From Blasia pusilla (lineage: Eukaryota > Marchantiophyta > Marchantiopsida > Blasiales), in assembly GCA_050084515.1 (NCBI GenBank), contig CM114271.1:63426001-63490000 (forward strand): 64,000 bases of DNA, in the 5' to 3' direction. Each line of letters begins with the position of its first letter. Within the stretch, counting starts at the first letter, position 1. Positions 57,640 to 64,000 of the stretch are shown piece after piece. A program made the translations under genes and the position numbers. The notes beneath the pieces were generated by a model. The model worked only from the letters and a program-made list of their open reading frames with translations. It was not told where the DNA came from and made no database searches.

Positions 57640-58996
57640 ATGTGTAGTGGGGCTGGGTCATCGAGAGCGGGAGGAAACCGAAACGAGTCCAACCTTGGTG
57701 CAAAGAGACACAAAGTAAATCCCAGGAATGATTTTAAAATGGTAGTGAGAGAGGCATGGTTAGACTGGTTTTTCCAGTTTTTATTAGATAAGAGACAATC
57801 CTACATTTTGAGGGGTATGGATGGTTTCCATGACTACACCTTGGAATTGCAAAGATTGTCCCATAGAGTGGCAAAGGCAATTAACTGGGAAGTGGATGCC
57901 GCGGAGGCTGAAAGATTAACTAAGTTTTGTGCCCAACAAGGTGTTCACCTCGAGAGAGCGTATGTCGATCTGAATATTGTAGAGTCGGGTCTCCTAGAAA
58001 GATTTTGTGTAGAGTTGAGAAGTGCTCAACGTCTTTTCAATGGACGTAGTACTACTCTGGGGCTAACATTCAAAATACCATGTGCAGTAACATTGATGTC
58101 TGATAAAAATGGAGTAGTAGGAGATGATCCGAGCGATATTGTGGGAGCCGGTTTACACGAGATTTTGTATCGTTATAAAATAAATGGAACCCATGGCTTT
58201 AGGGAAGATATGTACTATTGCATGAAGGTGTACAAGGAATCATCTCTATTAGGTTCTAGAAAATCGATGATGCGCGGAGTTTTTTGCAAGTATTTTACAT
58301 CGCGGTGTTCTTCGTATGGTGGGAAGGTTGATCGAGGATCCACCGCGTGCCATCTATCCATATTGGAATGGTGGGCACCTTCGAAATAGGCTTCGAACAT
58401 GTAACAACTTGAAGAACGGTGGGGGTAATGTAGGAGAGTTGGAAAAGATGAGATGTTTGGGAATAACATCAAATGTCGTTCAGCTTGTGGTTGCCCTTCT
58501 TGGTACCATGGAGACTGTCCACAAGCGTGGAGTTTTTCATACCGACCTTCATGCTAGGAATATTTTCATCCATTTTGGATCCAACTCTAGCCCATACATC
58601 GGCGTTGGAGATTGGGGAAATGCCATGTGGATTGATGAAATCTTAGAGTCACCTCATAGATGATGGCAGCATGAACAAAAAAGTCATATGGAGCACATAG
58701 CACCAGAGTTGACAGCAAGGCCTCAAAATCTCCCTTTTAGCAAGGCCACGAAAATCTATGCCCTAGGAATGAGTGTGAAGAATTTGAACTATGAGACGTA
58801 CAACCTCTCTGTCAAGAATGCCCAACCGAACGTGAGATTTACTTATTTGGAAAGGATTTGATAGTGGACATTAGCTCCAAATCCCTTTGATCGCAAAAGC
58901 CTTGAGTATCTTATTGCATATATCAGAGCAAATGCAAAAGTATTAGATCTAGACGAAGTAGATTCGGGATTAAGGCCAATAAGAGTGGTAGTGTGA
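57640..58996 (+). pseudogene. Protein-kinase-like gene, frameshifted
   Basis: The frame from ATG 57640 has a ~150-residue N-terminal region of unknown fold, then kinase landmarks. A glycine-loop-like GAGLHEILY is followed by the beta-3 lysine in YYCMKVYKE. A frameshift near 58240-58275 moves the reading to the next frame. There the hinge-like IYPYWNGG, the catalytic loop HTDLHARNIF (His-x-Asp-Leu...Asn), the metal-binding GDWG in place of DFG, and after TGA 58661-58663 the APEL of the activation segment occur in order. ALGMSVKNL and a C-lobe follow to TGA 58996, with TGA-TAG near 58860. The key Lys, Asp and Asn are present, so the ancestor could have been an active kinase. The family is not one I can name. 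Confidence 0.6.
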
Positions 58997-59177
58997 TTGT
59001 AAATCCGTTTGAGGATTGAATATTTTTCATGAGAAATGGAAGACTTGGTTCAAAAATTGAATGGGTTTGTAAATGATGAAGCTTGTTTTATCTATGGATG
59101 TATCGCGTGTCCTCGTATCACCTTTACTGGAATCATTTCTAAATCACCTTTCTTTTTGTATTTTGGTAAAACACAAG

Positions 59178-60755
59178 ATGGAGTTGCCACGTCATGAAGA
59201 CCGTAGCCCTCACGACAATGAGAATGAAGGAAGAGGGGGAGAACCCCTTGATACACCAACACCAAAGATCCCTGCAACGGTGAACAAGAAGATAGTCTCG
59301 CAATTCGTCACAAAAGATGAATTGAAGGCGCACTTGGATAGCGACTCTAAAGGAAGAGTTCAAGAAGTCACGGCTAAAGTGGTCGGACGGTGCGATTGGA
59401 GAATTTGCAAGGAAAGTGGAAGAGAAAGACTCGACAAAGGATTTGGGCTTTATTCAATGGCGTCCAAAAGTACGAAGATCTTCCCAAAAGGAAGAGGAAG
59501 TTATTGAGCAAGGTATTTGTTCAACTTAAAGTTGCGGAGTTTATGAAGGATATGGAGGTTCAGTATGGCGATGTGGATGAAGGGTCTTCGAGAAGAGTTA
59601 AAAGACCCAAATAAGAAGATAGTATAACCCCACCGCCACACTTTAAACCAGCAAGAGAGGAATCTTCATCACCACAAACGTCATCACGCCATTATCAGCA
59701 AGGTGGATTGTCAATAAGCCTTAGAGCCATACTATATTCCTTGGATGGTCATAGAAGAAATCATCGTGTTGAAGAAGATATACATGACTAGAGTGGAGAT
59801 GAAGGGCGAGTGCACATGGAGACGAACAATAGACGAGATGGTTTGAATGACCTCCATGTAGGTTGTAGTACAAGCTTTGATGAGCATGGGGAGAGTTTAG
59901 ATCGCCTTGTACTTAGCGATGGTCTTCCCCAAACCTTTTGTGGGAAGAATGCTCCGGAAAATAGCAAGGTAATGTCTCATCTATCACAGTTGGAGAGTTC
60001 AATAAAAAATTCCCAAGGCAATGTTGATTTAGCCGCGGAATACAATGTTTTGAAGGGAAAGTATAAACAACTATGTGAGGAGTGCATGTCATTGAAGAGA
60101 GAGATGGAGAGGCTTTTGAACAAATCTATTGCCAGAGATGACCTCCATAGAAGGCAAAGAGTTGTAATGGTGGACCACACAGGGCAGTTTAGGAGAGCAT
60201 ACGAAAACATCATGGCAAGATGATTGCAAGAGATGGATGAACTGTTGCGATGGAGAGCAAGGGGTGACGTGGGAGAACTCATCCCTAAGACAACTCATCC
60301 ACGGAACAGCCATAGATCTCCAAAATCGAGAGGCGAAAAACTTTTTATTTGCTTAGGGGTTGAATTCACATGAAGTTCGACAAGGCCTCAACACGACTTG
60401 ACAACTTGTGCTAAACCATGATCAAAATCCATTGGTGGATGATCTTTTTTTGAGGAGACTCGAATTGATCTTGCCACCTTTCTTATGGCAGGAAGGGGGA
60501 TATCCTCGAACATACTATTATCCTCATTGAATGCAAGAGGAACTCTTTGGATTCTTCGAGACAGAGTGGGAGACGTTTCCGACACAGCCAACACAAGAAA
60601 CAGATGATGATGAAGGCAATGTTGAGTTGGAGAGGAAAATTCCTCCTGGAGGTGGGACCCGTGTGACTAGAGCTAGGGGAAGAGGAGGAAGAGTTGGTGA
60701 GACGTCAGCACCGGTGTTACATATATATGATGATGAATTAGATAAGATAGAATGA
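59178..60755 (+). pseudogene. Charged/coiled-coil ORF series downstream of the kinase-like gene
   Basis: ATG 59178 (MELPRHEDRSP) opens a hydrophilic ORF. A frameshift near 59390 leads to QKYEDLPKRKRKLLSKVF, then, past stops, a predicted coiled-coil (LSQLESSIKNSQ, YKQLCEECMSLKREMERLL) to TGA 60223. A last ORF, 60531-60755, reads ELFGFFETEWETFP with an Arg/Gly tail. The parts share orientation and decay with the kinase-like gene 180 bp upstream and may be exons of one former transcription unit or element. No family was recognised. Confidence 0.4.
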
Positions 60756-61439
60756 GTTCATATTTATTTCTTTCTAATGTTCATAAGTATTAGGTTCTTC
60801 TCAATCCAGATGTCTTGTGGGTTACAACTCATTTGTTGTAATAAAATTTCCAAAATTTTTCAAAATATTCACTGATGCAACTTCTGAATGTTAGCCTGTC
60901 ATGAATGTTGTCCATGAAGTAAGATCATAAACACGATGAAAATTTCCTCTGGGTTGTAAGTTGTTGGATAAGATGGAAGATATGATAATTGAAAGGTTTG
61001 TTTGATATAAATATAAATCTTTTATTTATTATATTGAAAAAATGTTTGCATATATTCGAACATCTTGCACTTATACTAGATATAAGGAGTTCAAATTTCT
61101 TATTTTATATATGTTTAAATTTAATTTTAAAGGAAACTAATGTTAGAATTGTGTAAAAAATGAAAATTTTAAATAAATTAAAGATGTGTGACTTCATTCA
61201 TCTATTATGGAAAGGGAAATTGAATTTTAATGGAGAAAGAATTGATTTTGACCAAATTTTATGGAAGGATGAATTTAGTTACGGGCCTAGGATATCATTT
61301 AAATTTGTATTGAGGAGTGTAATTACTTGCAAGAGTGGAATCTAACAACTCTTCAAATATTTCATAGAAGATAAATTATATTTAATTAAATAATAATAAT
61401 ATGATGTTTTTAAATGAGAGTTATAATTAAAATGTGATA
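60756..61439. other. AT-rich spacer
   Basis: Strongly AT-rich and without coding or RNA signatures, leading into the right satellite array. Confidence 0.5.
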
Positions 61440-62757
61440 TTTTGGGAAAGTATCTAATGAAGGTGCATCTAGCATTCTTGCAAAGTTTCAACCAAAATGA
61501 AGTTGGGACCACAAGCTCACAAATTACTTAGTCCTTTTTGGATTTGAACAATTAAAAGTCCAACGAAAAGAAGGTTGTTTAATTTTTCAGCTTGTGCAAC
61601 TATGTCATCTTAAATTCAAATTTGGCACAAATGGTTTCCAAGGTCTATCTAGCCCTCTGGCAAAGTTTGAACCTAAATGGAGTTGGGACCACAAGCTCAC
61701 AAATTACCTAGTTCTTTTTGTCCCCAAACGCTTAAACCTTATGTGGAAAAGAAGGTCTTTTAATTTTTCATGTTGTGCAACTATGTCATCTAGAGTTCAA
61801 ATTTGGTAGACATGGTTCCCAAGGTGCATCTAGCACTCTTGAAAAGTTTCAACAAAAATGAAGTTGGGACCACAAGCTCACAAATTACTTAGTCTTTTGT
61901 TGACCCGAACAGTTAAACCTTCAATGAAAAGAAGATGTTTTTATTTTTCATCTTGTGCAACTGTGTCATCTTCAGTAAAAATTTGGTCCACATGGTCCCC
62001 TAAGTGCATGTAGCAGTATTGCCAATTTTTAACCAAAATAGAGTTGGGACCACAAGCTCACAAATTACTTAGTCCTTTTTGGACCCCAATGGTTAAACCT
62101 TCAATCAAAAGAAGGTCTTTTAATTTTTCATGTTGTGAAACTATTTCATATTCAATAGAAATCTGGCCCACATGGTCCCCTAAGTGCATGTAGAAATACT
62201 CCCAATTTTCAACCAAAATGGAGTTGGGACCACAAGCTCAAAAATTACTAAGTACTTTTTAGAGCCGAACGGTTAAACTTTCAATGAAAAGAAGATCTTT
62301 TAATTTTTCATCTTGTGCAACTATGTCATCTTGAGTAGAAATTTGGTTCATATGGTCTCCTTGGGGTTCTAGCAGTATTGACAAGTTTCAATTAAAATGG
62401 AGTTGGGACCACAAGCTCAAAAATAACTTAGTCCTCATTTGACTCGAAAGCTTAAACCTTCAATGGAAAGGTCTTTTAGTTTTTCATGTTGTGCAACTGT
62501 TTCATATTGAGTTAAAATTTGGTAGACATGGTTCCCAAGGTGTATCTAGCACTCTTGAAAAGTTTCAACCAAAATGGAGTTGGGACCACAAGCTCACAAT
62601 TTACGATTTTTTTTGGTCCCGAACGGGTAGAAATTTGGTCCACATGGTCCCCTGGGTACATCTTGAAGTATTTCCAATTTTCAACCAAAATGGAGCTGGT
62701 ACCACAACCTCACAAATTACTTAGTCCTTTTTGGACCCGAAGAGTTAAACCTTTAAT
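61440..62757 (-). repeat. ~180-bp satellite, right array (about 7 units)
   Basis: The word AGTTGGGACC (or AGCTGGTACC) recurs at 61501, 61681, 61862, 62042, 62222, 62401, 62578 and 62694. The periods are 180, 181, 180, 180, 179, 177 and 116 bp. The last unit has an internal deletion of ~64 bp. The reverse complement matches the array at 5-768 (shared boxes include AAACCTxCAATGAAAA, TTTTTCATCTTGT and ATGGAGTTGxGACC). The array is cut on the right by the copy 3 LTR at 62759. Confidence 0.93.
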
Positions 62758-62758
62758 G

Positions 62759-64000
62759 TGTCGTGCGCATACACATCGTTGTCACCAAACACACACACAA
62801 ACACGCATGATCCCATGCTAACTCATGGCATCCAAACAACGAGATAAGAAGTACCAAAATATCTCCAATTAAAGTAAGATCAATCTCTCTCGACACCATC
62901 TCACACCATAGCTTTCAAAGGTGTGCACTCTCTCTCATGTCAAACCAAACCCACTCTCCTAATGAGAGGCTTGGGTTACACTCACAAGGCAAGGTACCAT
63001 GACTCCGCCGCCTCATGCCAAGAGGTTCAACAAAGAGAGAATGAGCTCTCAAGCTCTCTCTCCTTGAGGTATACCCCTCCCCTCTCCCAAGCTCTCTCCA
63101 TGGTAACCTATTCTCCCAAGTCACCTCCTTGGCTCTTGACCTAATGTAGGAGGTCAAGGGCCACTTACCAAAAATAGTAAGTCGATCATATACTCAAAAT
63201 GGTACTTACCTAAAATAGTAAGTTCTTCAATATGGCTCCAAATGAGCCGAAACGAAGAAGGGAAAACTGCTATCTCAGGTTTCCAAGGGCCTCAGCAGGT
63301 CACCCTTGACCTACTGGGTGTGTCCTCCACTACTCATGAAGGCGCTCTATTAGATCCCACCGATCTATCCTAAAAGACGTGACAGTTTTCGTGCGCATAC
63401 ACATCGCTACACAACATACATCGCTGTCACCGAACACACACACAAACACGCATGATCCCATGCTAGCTCATGGCATCCAAACAACGAGACAAGAAGTACC
63501 AAAATATCTCCAATCGCCCCCCTAGCTGGTGGTTAGGTCCCTCTAACTCCAGATAGCCATCTATCCCTACCTACCATGACATACATCTCTCGGACGCTAA
63601 GAGCAAAAAGGCCGGGTGCTCATGTGGCCCCATCGTTAGTCGCCTCCTTGTCATCCATGTCACAGACACAAGTCGGAATGTAGAACTACCTTCTCTATGT
63701 ACATCTGGGACACATCCATCGTCCCTGAGGAACCCTAGTGAGAGGTGGCATCAAACATGCCATATGCCATCCTCTCGAACATCCATCACAGACTAGCATC
63801 GTGGCCGTACCACGGGCAGAACCACACAACATACAACGCAAGCCTGCAAGAACTACTGCTAAGCTCGGATCTACTGTACCATCAATGTTAGGAAGGTGAC
63901 ATGGCGCACAATTATGCATATGGTCCTTCCATACCATACCATCGTGTCCCTCCAGCAAGAGAACACCCGATGGCAAAATATCACGCACTCTCAGGATAGT
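62759..64000 (-). mobile_element. Ty3/gypsy copy 3: 3' LTR, PHD tail, runs off the right edge
   Basis: Read leftward from the edge it contains the integrase tail and PHD finger (63988-63693), a ~180-bp 3' UTR, a duplicate of the LTR 3' end (63513-63386), and the LTR (63384-62759, 626 bp, TGTCACGTC...GCACGACA). It abuts satellite sequence at 62758. It is the best-preserved 3' end of the family in the window; its main body lies outside. Confidence 0.88.
63693..63988 (-). pseudogene. Integrase tail and PHD finger of copy 3 (partial)
   Basis: The open frame runs from about 63988 to the stop at 63695, near-identical to 24941-25231. It shows ILPSGVLLLEGHDG, KDHMHNCAPCHLP, then the Cys4-His-Cys3 finger CMLC, CDGC, GWHMAC and CPRC. 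Unlike copy 1 it shows no disabling change in the visible part. Whether the whole element is intact cannot be seen, so partial gene is as good a label as pseudogene. Confidence 0.8.

Noticed and set aside
1-64000. tRNA, rRNA or other structured RNA genes
   Set aside because: I looked for obvious tRNA A/B boxes and rRNA-like blocks and saw none I could support by eye; a tRNAscan-SE/Infernal run would be decisive.

Overview
The window looks like nuclear DNA of a land plant with a large, repeat-rich genome, most likely a seed-free plant (bryophyte, lycophyte or fern); the sequence does not let me name it. Two intact intron-containing genes for plant-type secreted mannan endo-1,4-beta-mannosidases (GH5, minus strand, 40.5-51.8 kb) are the only genes I consider functional. 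Nearly everything else is decayed mobile DNA, satellite or anonymous spacer.

Layout. Positions 5-768 and 61440-62757 carry the same ~180-bp satellite in opposite orientations. At 4.1-7.7 kb lies a broken intron-containing gene of an unnamed, probably transposon-related family with a zinc finger. From 8.4 to 17.1 kb two decayed genes are divergently transcribed: a multi-exon gene on the minus strand with a DGNHR motif, and a Mutator-like (MULE) transposase-like gene on the plus strand with zinc-ligand clusters and a SWIM-finger remnant. The introns and spacers of both are studded with one ~27-bp palindrome, about 27 copies, some in a 67-bp tandem array, so the stretch probably is one large composite element. 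A 421-bp solo LTR sits inside the MULE gene.

From 17.3 to 34.6 kb lie two Ty3/gypsy-type elements of one family in opposite orientations. Between protease and reverse transcriptase this family carries a cytosine-5 DNA methyltransferase domain in unpermuted DNMT3-like motif order, and its integrase tail ends in a PHD finger. Copy 1 (plus) keeps methyltransferase motifs I, IV, VI and IX-X although frames are broken. Copy 2 (minus) has lost motifs IV-VIII by a deletion of about 0.6 kb. Each copy is interrupted by a further TG...CA insertion with a target-site duplication. A third copy (minus, 3' end only) enters from the right edge and abuts the satellite at 62.76 kb.

From 37.5 to 38.9 kb is a chimera of ankyrin-repeat sequence with a GH3 beta-xylosidase exon fragment embedded. 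At 52.7-54.2 kb a 78-bp inverted repeat bounds a possible non-autonomous DNA transposon. A second copy of the 421-bp-type LTR, with a perfect 5-bp target duplication, lies at 55.25-55.69 kb. At 57.6-60.8 kb is a broken protein-kinase-like gene followed by a charged or coiled-coil ORF series.

The most interesting system is the retrotransposon family that couples a DNA methyltransferase with a PHD finger. Retrotransposon-borne methyltransferases have been reported, to my memory, in dinoflagellates and charophyte algae, so the class is not new, but this family and its PHD partner deserve a closer look. Second is the palindrome-studded two-gene element.
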